Source: Mycolicibacterium neoaurum | Lineage (GTDB): Bacteria > Actinomycetota > Actinomycetes > Mycobacteriales > Mycobacteriaceae | DNA: 64,000 nucleotides | Direction: 5' to 3' | Assembly (NCBI RefSeq): GCF_036946495.1 | Contig: NZ_JAQIIX010000002.1 | Coordinates: 1,798,001-1,862,000, forward strand | Shown here: positions 40,540 through 47,997 of the stretch, piece by piece | Layout: every line of letters starts with the position of its first letter | How positions within the stretch are numbered: the first letter of the stretch is position 1 | Notes under the pieces: generated by a model | What the model saw: the letters and a program-made list of their open reading frames with translations, nothing else | Database searches by the model: none | Told to the model about the DNA's origin: nothing | Program-made: the position numbers and the translations under genes

Positions 40540-40978
40540 GCGCGTCGACTTTCGCGCCGACGGCTCGCTGTACGGTCTCCGCGACATCGGTGGCGTCTTC
40601 GTGTTCCCAGAACCGCAGGACGGTCCAGCCTGCGTCTTTGAGGCGTGCGTTGGTGTCCGCGTCGCGGGTGACGTTGGCGGCAATCTTGGCAGGCCAGTAG
40701 TCGGCGTTGTAATTGAAGTTCAATCGGCCGTGTTGGGGACAACCATGCCAGAAACAACCGTCGATGAACACGGCGATACGCGCACGCGTGAACACAATGT
40801 CTGCCCGGCGCCGGAGGCCCGCTTCTGGGGCCATCGCGACCCGGTAGCGAAGACCCAGGCGATGCAGGCGGCGTCTCACTTCGAGTTCGGGTCTGGTGTC
40901 CCGCGAACGGTTCGCCTGCATATTGCGTCGCCGACCCGGACTCGACGCCCAAGAGTCAGTCACTGATTTCGGCGCCAC
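40532..40978 (-). CDS. vsr: Very short patch repair endonuclease
   Basis: Vsr nicks DNA 5' of T:G mismatches arising by deamination of 5-methylcytosine. The 148-aa protein shows the family features: RSRDTRPELEVRRRLHRLGLRYRV, the catalytic aspartate in RRRADIVFTRARIAVFIDGCFWHGCP (Asp60) with His78, and the LRFWEHED tail. The GTG start at 40978 gives VAPKSVTDSWAS. It converges on drmB with an 8-bp overlap. Its presence 10 kb from the cytosine methylase, inside the same island, indicates that the methylase produces 5mC. Confidence 0.93.
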   Translation of the reverse strand: MAPKSVTDSWASSPGRRRNMQANRSRDTRPELEVRRRLHRLGLRYRVAMAPEAGLRRRADIVFTRARIAVFIDGCFWHGCPQHGRLNFNYNADYWPAKIAANVTRDADTNARLKDAGWTVLRFWEHEDATDVAETVQRAVGAKVDAPR

Positions 40979-41216
40979 TAAGTCAGCATACTTCGGTCGT
41001 CTGGACCATCGCGCATCGACAGCTACGCAAGTTCGGCTGGGATGCCGCGGGCCCGTTGCACGAATAGATGCAAGTTCCGGCTACGTGCCCTGACTGGCAA
41101 TATCAACTTGAAGTGGCCCCGCTGTGACGGCTAGTTTTGGCCCCCTTCGCGCCGCGTTGGGATTTCTGGCGTTGATGCGGTTAGCCCCAGAAGATGCCTG
41201 AGGGTTGTGATCGATT
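40979..41216. other. Non-coding spacer between vsr and the IS element
   Basis: No supported gene lies here. The stretch at about 41097-41180 (AATATCAACTTGAAGTGGCC and following) resembles the edge of another insertion sequence, but I could not find a matching end. Confidence 0.4.
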
Positions 41217-41239
41217 GGGACTGCCCCAGTTTGGTTGAC
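41217..41239 (+). repeat. Left terminal inverted repeat of the IS3 element
   Basis: GGGACTGCCCCAGTTTGGTT begins the element. The right-end complement at 42446-42468 starts with the same 11 bases and then diverges (GGGTTCAGTTGAC). Confidence 0.8.
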
Positions 41240-41282
41240 TCCTGACCTGTGTGGATTCGTCCTTGCTGGAAGGATCAATCTC

Positions 41283-42426
41283 GTGCCGATACCGTTTCCT
41301 GGGGAGTTCCGAGCCGACGTCATCGCCGTGGCCCGCAAGGGCGAGGGGCCGCTGCGTCAGATCGCGAAGGACTTCGGCATCTCGGAGGCCTGCCTGCACC
41401 GCTGGCTCAAGATCCCGACCGTGAGGATGGTCGCAGCCAGCCAGCCTCACCGGCCAATGCTGACGACATGGCTGCGCAACTGCGCGAGGCGCACAAGCGG
41501 ATCAAACTCCTCGAGTAAGAGGCCGAGGTGATGCGCCGCGCGGTCGGATATCTGTCGCGGGACGCCAACTCGAAATGATGTACTCGCTGGTCCTCGACCT
41601 TGCCGATGACGGGATCCCCGTCACGGTGACCTGCCGTCCTGGGATTCGCCACCCAGGCGTTCTACAAATGGCGCAAAGCACCGCTGTCGCAGCGGGATTG
41701 GGACGACGCCCATCTGATCAACGCTGCCCGCGTCATCCACGCCGCCTTCGGCTACCGATTCATCGCCGATGAGCTGCCCGGCCGCGGGATCCCGCTGGTG
41801 AGAACCGTGTCGCGCGGCGGTGCTCCCAGGAGCGGATCTGGTCGATCTTCGCCAAGAAGCGAGGACTGAACCGCCGATCCGGACCGCCGGTGCGTGACGA
41901 CCTCGTGCAACGTCAGTTCAGCGCCCGCGCCGCCAACCAGGCCTGGCCGGCCGACATCACCGAACACCGCACCGACGAGGGTAAGCTCTACCTGCGCGCC
42001 ATCAAGGACGTCTACTCCAACCGGATTGTCGGCTACTCGATCGACTTCCGTATGAAGTCTTCGTTGGCCGTGGCCGCCCTGGAGAACGCTGTGGCGCTGC
42101 GCTCACCGGTCGAGACGATCGTCCACTCCGACCGAGGTAGTCAATTTCGATCGCGAAAATTCGTCCACGCTCTGTCGTACAACGGGTTACACGGATCGAT
42201 GGGCCGCATTGGCGCCTGCGGAGACAACACAGCCATGGAGTCGTTCTTCGCCCTGCTGCAACGCAATGTGCTCGACCGGCGACGCTGGTCCATCCGGGCG
42301 AGCTACGCCTGGCGATCGTCACGTGGATCGAGCGGACCTACCACCGCCGCCGGCGCCAACGCGCACTCGGCAGACTCACCCCGATAGAGTTCGAACTGCT
42401 CCGCACACCAGTCGCAACCGCGGCCT
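41283..42426 (+). pseudogene. IS3-family transposase orfAB, multiply disrupted
   Basis: OrfA begins with GTG 41283 (PIPFPGEFRADVIAVARKGE, helix-turn-helix with KDFGISEACLHRWLKI). It then shifts frame near 41417 and meets a stop at 41516-41518 where QEAEVM is expected. OrfB text continues in pieces: MYSLVLDLADDGIPV; then FATQAFYKWRKAPL in another frame; then a long in-frame integrase core 41845-42300 with the DDE residues in WPADITEH, HSDRGSQFRS and MESFFALLQ. A last shift near 42300 precedes WIERTYHRRRRQRALGRLTP. At least four indels and one nonsense change make it non-functional. Confidence 0.88.
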
Positions 42427-42445
42427 GAAATTCACACCCCGCGAG

Positions 42446-42468
42446 TCAACTGAACCCGGGGCAGTCCC
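42446..42468 (-). repeat. Right terminal inverted repeat of the IS3 element
   Basis: Ends in GGGGCAGTCCC, the complement of the left terminus. Confidence 0.8.
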
Positions 42469-42643
42469 CTCTTTTTCGTCGGTTCACAGTGCGGCGAGCC
42501 CAACGGTCCTGCGCGCAAACCCCAGCCGTACCAGCTGCCGTCGCTCCGGAACCGACCGCCGGACTCTATCGACTAGCATCAGCGTCAATTCTCCGAGTTT
42601 CCGTCCTCTGCTGACATTCCTCGCCCGGCCCCGAAAGGTCCTC

Positions 42644-44503
42644 ATGACGTGCAGTTCTGACCGACACCTTGCTGCTGCGGGCCTGGTGCTGGCGGGTCTG
42701 AGTGCCGCGGCACTCGGAGCGCTCTGCCTGGAACCGGTCGATGCCGGCGGCTCCGAAGTCGTGCACCGCGCGGTGACGCTGGCCTGCGAAACTTCCGAAA
42801 CCTCGGAGACGCCGACGTCGTGGTGGTGGACCGTCCAGCCGCGAGACACCGGTGCGCGAGCGTACGACCAAGCGTTCGAGCGCCTCATGCTGAGGCCGCT
42901 GATCGGCAACGGCTCTGATGCGCCCCTTGATTGCGTGGGCGCGGCGTGTGACGGCGGACTGGGCGGCTTCCTCTTCGGCAACGGCGGCCGAGGAGCTAAC
43001 GGTGGCAAGGGCGGCGACGCGGGCCTGTTCGGACACGGCGGCGCCGGTGGTGCGGCAACCGTGCCCGGGGCGGCGGGGGGTGCCGGTGGCCGTGGTGGGT
43101 TACTCCTCGGAAATGGTGGTAGCGGCGGGGCCGGCGCCGATGGGGTCCGGGGCGCCGACGGCAGCATTTCGGGACAGGCGGGCGGCGCGGGCGGTGCCGG
43201 GGGTAGTGGTGGCGCAGGCGGTGCCGGCGGCCTGATCTTCGGTGCCGGTGGCTCCGGCGGTGCGGCTGGACGCGGCGGCGATGGTGGCCACGGATACCAG
43301 GGGGCCGCTGGTGCCGCGGGTTTGACAGCGGGCGCCGCCGGACAACACGGTCAGGTCGGTGGCGACGGCGGTGCCGGCGGCGTGGGCGGCGCCGGAGGCA
43401 GTCAGGGCCAGGGCGGACTTCTCGGCGGAGCGGGTACCGCGGGAGCCAATGGAAGCGGTGGGACGGGCGGCAACGGGGCCCGCGGTGGCAACGGCGGTCG
43501 TGGCGCGGACAGCACGCAATTCACTGTCCGCCCGGGTGGCGCCGGCGGCGATGGCGGCGCTGGAGGTAACGGCGGTGCGGCGGGTGCGGCGGGTAGCGGC
43601 GGTGCCAACGGCACCGGTGCGGCCGGTGTCGCCGGGAACGTGGGCAGCGGCGGCGACGGTGGGGCGGGCGGCCTGGGATGGGCCAGCCTGACCGCCGGTG
43701 GAGCCGGCGGTGACGGTGGCGCGGGCGGGAACGCAGGTTCGTCCGGGAACACCGCAGGCTCGCGGGGCGGTAAGGGTGGCGACGGCGGCAACGGCCGCGG
43801 ACATGACGGCACCTTCGACCGCAACGGGGCCGAGGGTGTCGGCGGTAACGGCGGTGCGGGCGGCACCGGTGCCGTCGGCGGCGACGGAGGTCATGGAGGG
43901 ATCGGCTACGGCGGCAGGGGAAGTGGCGATCGTCCGACCCGGGGCGGCAGCGCAATCGGTGGCAACGGTGGTGCGGGTGGTCTCGGCACGGACGGCGCCG
44001 GCGGTGACGGTGGGTTCGGTGGTGAGGGTCGTCGCGGTGTCGACTCCACCTATCAGCGGCCTACCGAGCTGCCCATGGCGGAGGGGCGCGGAGGCAATGG
44101 TGGTGACGGGGGTGCCGGCACAGGTGCCCGCGGAGGCCATGGCGGCGAGGGTGGTATGGGAAGTGCCGGTGGCCCCAATGGTGTCGCTGTCGGCGGCGAC
44201 GGGGGTGCGGGCGGTGAGGCCCGCGCGAGTTCATCGGGTGGTGCAGGCGCCGCCGACGGCGGCAACGGCGGCCGGGGCGGTGAGGGCCAGATCAGCTATG
44301 GGTCCAGCCGCGGCGGTAACGGCGGCGACGGCGGCCGGGGTGTCCGCAATGGTGGCAACGGCGGTGACGGGGGCAATGGATCGGCCGCAACAACAACAAC
44401 AAGCAGTATCCAGCAAGGCGGCAAAGGTGGCCGTGGCGGAGCCGGTGGTTCCGCTTCCGGCAGTCCCGGCACCGACGGTCAGCCGTCCGCGGGAGCGGCC
44501 TGA
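42644..44503 (+). CDS. PGRS-type glycine-rich protein lacking a PE domain
   Basis: The 619-aa protein starts MTCSSDRHLAAAGLVLAGLS; residues 8-29 form a signal-like hydrophobic segment. A short linker contains LMLRPLIGNGSDAP, matching the (G)RPLI-type linker of PE_PGRS proteins. From residue 104 to the end there are about 510 residues of GGxGG/GGAGG/GGNGG repeats. No PE domain precedes the repeats, so export would rely on the N-terminal hydrophobic segment rather than on ESX. The start is ATG at 42644; an open frame further upstream runs into the IS and is ignored. It directly follows the IS element. GC-rich repeat DNA makes expansion and contraction likely. Confidence 0.78.
   Translation: MTCSSDRHLAAAGLVLAGLSAAALGALCLEPVDAGGSEVVHRAVTLACETSETSETPTSWWWTVQPRDTGARAYDQAFERLMLRPLIGNGSDAPLDCVGAACDGGLGGFLFGNGGRGANGGKGGDAGLFGHGGAGGAATVPGAAGGAGGRGGLLLGNGGSGGAGADGVRGADGSISGQAGGAGGAGGSGGAGGAGGLIFGAGGSGGAAGRGGDGGHGYQGAAGAAGLTAGAAGQHGQVGGDGGAGGVGGAGGSQGQGGLLGGAGTAGANGSGGTGGNGARGGNGGRGADSTQFTVRPGGAGGDGGAGGNGGAAGAAGSGGANGTGAAGVAGNVGSGGDGGAGGLGWASLTAGGAGGDGGAGGNAGSSGNTAGSRGGKGGDGGNGRGHDGTFDRNGAEGVGGNGGAGGTGAVGGDGGHGGIGYGGRGSGDRPTRGGSAIGGNGGAGGLGTDGAGGDGGFGGEGRRGVDSTYQRPTELPMAEGRGGNGGDGGAGTGARGGHGGEGGMGSAGGPNGVAVGGDGGAGGEARASSSGGAGAADGGNGGRGGEGQISYGSSRGGNGGDGGRGVRNGGNGGDGGNGSAATTTTSSIQQGGKGGRGGAGGSASGSPGTDGQPSAGAA
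42955..44480 (+). repeat. PGRS glycine-codon repeat tract
   Basis: A degenerate 9-bp pattern of the GGCGGTGCC / GGCAACGGC type repeats for about 1.5 kb and encodes Gly-Gly-Ala/Asn triplets. A short AACAACAACAACAAGC microsatellite occurs near 44390 (TTTTSS in the protein). Confidence 0.85.
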
Positions 44504-44553
44504 GGAACCCGATAGGGCCAGTCAGCCTGACGTGCAACATGATCCGGCACGGA

Positions 44554-45447
44554 TCAACCGAACAGCACCACCGGGTTGGCGTTCATCAACCCGTGGGTGA
44601 CGAGCAGCGGCCACATGGCCTGCCCGCGCGCCCACAGCAGGCCGAGGAAGAGCCCGGTGACTCCCTGGTTGACGATCGTGTTCGCCAGATCCATGGCGAG
44701 GTCGCCGCCGCCCTGAATCGCGGTATGCCAGGACGCCCACAGCAGCGAGGACACGATGACCGCCGGCCACGTACCACCGAGCACCCGGGCCCATCGGGTC
44801 TGCAGCCACCTGCGGTAGAAGAATTCCTCCACCACCGCGTTGATGAGAAAACCGAGCACGAGTCCGACGACCAGTGTCACCCACTCGATGTGCTGGGCTG
44901 GCGCATGAGCCGATAGCACCAGATGGGTTGCCGCCCAAGCGAGCACGGGGATCCAGGGGCGCCACCGGTGGCCGGGTCGTGGTTCGTCGACGAAACCCGA
45001 GGCAGGTCCCCGGCGGCGCCCGACCGCGAACAGCAAGAGCGGACAGATCACCAGCAGAGCCACCTTGAGCACGGTGTAATTCGGCTCTGTCGGACCCAAC
45101 AGGACAAGCAGCGTGGCGAACATGATGGCGAGCAGTGTGAGCACCACCGCGTCGACACGGTCACGAGACGTAGCCAAAACCGGTCGGCTCCGCTGCGGTA
45201 ATGCAACAAGCGTCAGTGCGATACCGACCGCGGCCGGCAGCCACGGGTGCCACATCGGGATGGTCGCCGAACTGTCTGCCGTGAAACGGATCTGGCCCGC
45301 GGCGCCGACGTACACGGCGACAGCAGCGGCCAGGTAGATGACCAGACCCACGCCAATGACAGCCGACGGAACCCACCGCACAGAAACGCGAAACGAATCT
45401 GCGGTGCCGGACACGATCTCGATGCTAGCCAACGTCAGGTATGTCAC
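44554..45447 (-). CDS. CPBP family intramembrane metalloprotease
   Basis: A 297-aa membrane protein with about eight hydrophobic helices and the CPBP (CAAX protease/bacteriocin-processing) motifs: EEFFYRRWLQTRW (about residues 212-224; the two glutamates and the arginine of EExxxR), the second motif with WASWHTAIQ (His about 243), and a C-terminal LLVTHGLMNAN (His, Asn). Substrates are unknown. The start is GTG at 45447, divergent from the acetyltransferase gene with a 9-bp gap, so the two promoters must overlap. Confidence 0.85.
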   Translation of the reverse strand: MTYLTLASIEIVSGTADSFRVSVRWVPSAVIGVGLVIYLAAAVAVYVGAAGQIRFTADSSATIPMWHPWLPAAVGIALTLVALPQRSRPVLATSRDRVDAVVLTLLAIMFATLLVLLGPTEPNYTVLKVALLVICPLLLFAVGRRRGPASGFVDEPRPGHRWRPWIPVLAWAATHLVLSAHAPAQHIEWVTLVVGLVLGFLINAVVEEFFYRRWLQTRWARVLGGTWPAVIVSSLLWASWHTAIQGGGDLAMDLANTIVNQGVTGLFLGLLWARGQAMWPLLVTHGLMNANPVVLFG

Positions 45448-45456
45448 CCTGGCGGC

Positions 45457-45999
45457 ATGGTCGGAGTTGTCATCACAGAGCCCGGGGAACTCAGCGGATC
45501 CCAGCTCGACAGCGCTGAAGCATTGGTGCGCAGCGCATTCGGTTCGTCGTTCAGATCACACGATTGGTTGCACGCCGTCCCCGGCCGACATGTTGTCCTC
45601 ACCGATGAGGACCGGTCCATGGTGGGCTTCGCCGCCGTCGTGCCACGGACGTTGCACCACGACGGTGTGGCGTTCGACACTGGTTATGTCGAGGCCGTCG
45701 CTGTACGCGGCGATCAACAGGGCCGCGGGCTGGGTCGGATCATCATGGACCGCGTCGAGGACATCATCCGCGTCCGCCACCAGCTCGGTGCGCTCAACGC
45801 GGTCGCCACGGCCGCGCCGTTCTATGCTTCCCGCGGGTGGCAGCTCTGGACCGGCCACACCCAAGCCATCGGATCGACCGGGGTGGTGGACACCTTCGAC
45901 AGCACCGACCTGATCTACCTGTTCGGCGTCAACGGTCGCCCCCTGCCGGATCCGCATACATCGCTGGTCTGTGATTGGCGGCCGGGGCATCTCTGGTAG
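45457..45999 (+). CDS. aac(2'): Aminoglycoside 2'-N-acetyltransferase, AAC(2')-I family
   Basis: A GNAT enzyme of 180 aa. It shares the characteristic AAC(2')-I segments: the acetyl-CoA loop in GYVEAVAVRGDQQGRGLGRIIMD, the QLGALNAVATAAPFYASRGW region and the C-terminal CDWRPGHLW. These enzymes are chromosomal in many mycobacteria and acetylate gentamicin, tobramycin and dibekacin; a physiological role in cell-wall metabolism has been proposed. The ATG is at 45457. The aromatic and acidic residues lining the known active site appear retained, but activity cannot be judged from sequence alone. Confidence 0.85.
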   Translation: MVGVVITEPGELSGSQLDSAEALVRSAFGSSFRSHDWLHAVPGRHVVLTDEDRSMVGFAAVVPRTLHHDGVAFDTGYVEAVAVRGDQQGRGLGRIIMDRVEDIIRVRHQLGALNAVATAAPFYASRGWQLWTGHTQAIGSTGVVDTFDSTDLIYLFGVNGRPLPDPHTSLVCDWRPGHLW

Positions 46000-46075
46000 C
46001 CGAAATTGCCGTCGGAACACTTCGCGCGCCCGCCGTAACATTGACGGCGATGCACACCACCGAAGGGGATTCGAT

Positions 46076-46366
46076 ATGACGGACAATCTGGTCGTCGACC
46101 CCGCGTCGCTGACAGCCGCCAGCACCGCTTTTCGTCAGGCCGGTGCGCAACTGGCGGGCCTTGGTGCCGATGCACCGCTCACCGGCGCCGCAGCCGCGGT
46201 CCCGCAGCTACAGACCGGCGCCGCCTGCCACGCGGCCGGGACCGCCATAGCCGCGGACACCGCCGCCCTTGCCGAGTCTGTGCAGTCCTACGCCGACAAC
46301 CTCTCCGCGGCCGCCACCCGCTATACCGACCAGGACGCGGCCGCAGCCCAGGCGCTCACGCCGTAG
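46076..46366 (+). CDS. EspC-like (DUF2580) ESX secretion substrate
   Basis: A 96-aa, mostly helical, Ala-rich protein starting MTDNLVVDPASLTAASTAFR. The LxVDPxxL start and helix-turn-helix hairpin layout match the EspC/DUF2580 family of type VII-secreted proteins. A tail segment SYADNLSAAATRYTDQDAAA includes an AxRYTxxD pattern similar to the YxxxD/E secretion signal (Tyr84-Thr-Asp-Gln-Asp88). It is not linked to an EspA-like partner here. ATG at 46076, with AAGGGG upstream. Confidence 0.72.
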   Translation: MTDNLVVDPASLTAASTAFRQAGAQLAGLGADAPLTGAAAAVPQLQTGAACHAAGTAIAADTAALAESVQSYADNLSAAATRYTDQDAAAAQALTP

Positions 46367-46416
46367 CCAAACCCGGCACCGATTGAGTACCGCCGCGCGC
46401 AAGTAGGGTCGACTGC

Positions 46417-47100
46417 GTGACGGGTCTCGTGCTGGCGCTGCTCGGGCTGGCGTTTCTGGACTCCCTCAGCGTCCTGAACATCGGAGTGGTCTCGGCCGTG
46501 GTGTACGGCAGTCGGTTGAATCGTCAATCAGCCCTACCCGGCGGTCTGAGCTTCATCGCCGGAGTGTTCGCGGTCACCTCCACCTTCGGGATCTTCTTCG
46601 TACTGGGCGTCGACCTGCTCACCGAACTCACCGAGTTCGAGATCACACCCGGCGTCCGGTACTGGGGTGAGTTACTGATCGGCGCGGCGTTGATCGTGCT
46701 GGCGTTCTTCCCATTGGTGGCCCAGTCCACCGCCCCGGGGTGGGCGTTCGCGGCACTCAAGCAGCGACCGTGGCTACTCGGATTCGTCGGTGTGGCAGTC
46801 GGTCTCGGTCAGGCACCGACCGCAGTGCCATATCTGGCCGGGCTGGCGATGATCGCCACCCGCCAACCGCTGCCGACGGGTTGGCCGGTGCTGGTGTTGG
46901 CCTACTGCGCGTTGGCGCTGTTGCCGTGCATCCTGGTGCTGGCCCTGTCCACCAGCAGGAGTCGGCGGGCCGACCGGATGCAACGCGCACTGGTACGGAC
47001 ACTGACCAGGTACGGACCCATCGGGGTGCGCATCCTGTTCGTCGCCGCCGGGGTGGCGCTTGTCGCCGATGCGCTGATCCACCGCAGGGCTCTGGTGTGA
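46417..47100 (+). CDS. GAP family membrane protein (peptidoglycolipid addressing protein type)
   Basis: A 227-aa protein with six predicted membrane helices in a LysE-like arrangement (residues 2-27, 39-61, 78-100, 113-133, 148-170, 200-219). GAP (Sap-like) proteins help bring glycopeptidolipids or other lipids to the mycobacterial surface. Start GTG 46417. No lipid biosynthesis gene is adjacent, so the cargo is unknown. Confidence 0.75.
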   Translation: MTGLVLALLGLAFLDSLSVLNIGVVSAVVYGSRLNRQSALPGGLSFIAGVFAVTSTFGIFFVLGVDLLTELTEFEITPGVRYWGELLIGAALIVLAFFPLVAQSTAPGWAFAALKQRPWLLGFVGVAVGLGQAPTAVPYLAGLAMIATRQPLPTGWPVLVLAYCALALLPCILVLALSTSRSRRADRMQRALVRTLTRYGPIGVRILFVAAGVALVADALIHRRALV

Positions 47101-47105
47101 CCGGC

Positions 47106-47291
47106 TCAGTCGCAGTTGACGCAGATCCCGGTCAGGGATAGCTCCAGCCCGCACGGGCACCGTTGGGCGGCGCGCCGCACGTCACCGGTGCGCACCCGTG
47201 AGCGCTCGGCGGATTGTTCGGCCCTCGGCGGTGATTCGGAACGCTCATCCGTCGACGGCACGTACCCGACGATAGGTGGGTTGAGTGTCAC
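47106..47291 (-). CDS. Small zinc-ribbon-like protein
   Basis: A 61-aa reading frame with a charged, Ser/Arg-rich N-terminus and the tail CPCGLELSLTGICVNCD. Four cysteines (45, 47, 57, 60) form CxC...CxxC, a plausible zinc knuckle. It starts with GTG at 47291 and converges on the GAP gene with a 5-bp gap. I do not recognise the family; the cysteine pattern and codon use are the only support. Confidence 0.55.
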   Translation of the reverse strand: MTLNPPIVGYVPSTDERSESPPRAEQSAERSRVRTGDVRRAAQRCPCGLELSLTGICVNCD

Positions 47292-47346
47292 CGGCGAGGC
47301 ATGACAGTTGAAATCCCTTTGAACAGAGCGTGTTCAGCGGACGACG

Positions 47347-47997
47347 TCAGCCCAAGGCCTGCGCCAGCGATTCGGCTCCGGTGACCACCGGCTTCAACCG
47401 GTGTCGCACCGCTGACTCCGCCCACTCTTCGGCGGAAAGTTCATAGACCTGTTCGGTGAGTTGCCGGCCATGCTCGACGATCATCTCCGCGCCGATCAGG
47501 CGGTATCCGAGCCGTGCCGACACGGTCGTGCTGGCGACGTTCTCATCCAACGCCCAGGACTTCGCCTTCTCCGCACGCAGGATCCCGAATGCGAGTTCCA
47601 GGACGCCCGCGCGGGCCGCGGTCCCCAGGCCGCGGCGCTGATACGAGGTGATCAACCACGACGTGGTGCCGACGACCCGGCGCTGCGGCCACTGCTCGAA
47701 ACCCGACAGGCTTTGCAGCCCGACGGGACGACCGCCCACGACGATGGCGAGGTCGAGAGTCCATCCCGGGCCCGTGGTGAGGTCGCGATTGGAGCGAACC
47801 CGATCGATGCGCTGCTGCTCGATCACTTCCGGGCTGCGTCCGTCGATCCACTTGACGTAGTGGGTCTGATCCTCGGGGAGTACCGCTCCCGGCGTCGCGG
47901 CCTGCCGGGCCAGTACCGCCAACTGCGCATCCGTCGGAACGACGAGACAGACCCCGGTCACGTCGACGCGCAGGTGCCTTGCCGGCGAGGTCATCAC
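47347..47997 (-). CDS. GNAT family N-acetyltransferase
   Basis: A 216-aa acetyltransferase. Core elements are WTLDLAIVVGGRPVGLQSLSG (strands beta2-beta4), the acetyl-CoA loop QRRGLGTAARAGVLELAF and the ENVASTTVSARLGYRLIG helix. The substrate is not predictable. The start is GTG at 47997, overlapping the GGDEF gene stop by 4 bp (ATG 47994 is one codon later), so the two are co-transcribed. Confidence 0.82.
   Translation of the reverse strand: MMTSPARHLRVDVTGVCLVVPTDAQLAVLARQAATPGAVLPEDQTHYVKWIDGRSPEVIEQQRIDRVRSNRDLTTGPGWTLDLAIVVGGRPVGLQSLSGFEQWPQRRVVGTTSWLITSYQRRGLGTAARAGVLELAFGILRAEKAKSWALDENVASTTVSARLGYRLIGAEMIVEHGRQLTEQVYELSAEEWAESAVRHRLKPVVTGAESLAQALG

Larger units (their letters stand above)
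41217..42468 (+). mobile_element. Degraded IS3-family insertion sequence
   Basis: A 1252-bp element bounded by inverted repeats whose outer 11 bp are identical (GGGACTGCCCC at 41217-41227; complement at 42458-42468), with partial similarity over about 23 bp. It contains the remnants of an orfA/orfB transposase pair. I see no target-site duplication (GATCGATT on the left, CTCTTTTT on the right), so the element is old or recombined. Confidence 0.85.

Noticed and set aside
41081..41338. 85-codon reverse frame across the left IS boundary
   Set aside because: It spans the inverted repeat and the orfA start, and has no homology that I recognise.
42955..44480. Regular short repeats that could suggest a CRISPR array
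   Set aside because: Repeats are 9-bp, degenerate, in-frame glycine codons without unique spacers; no cas genes are in the window.
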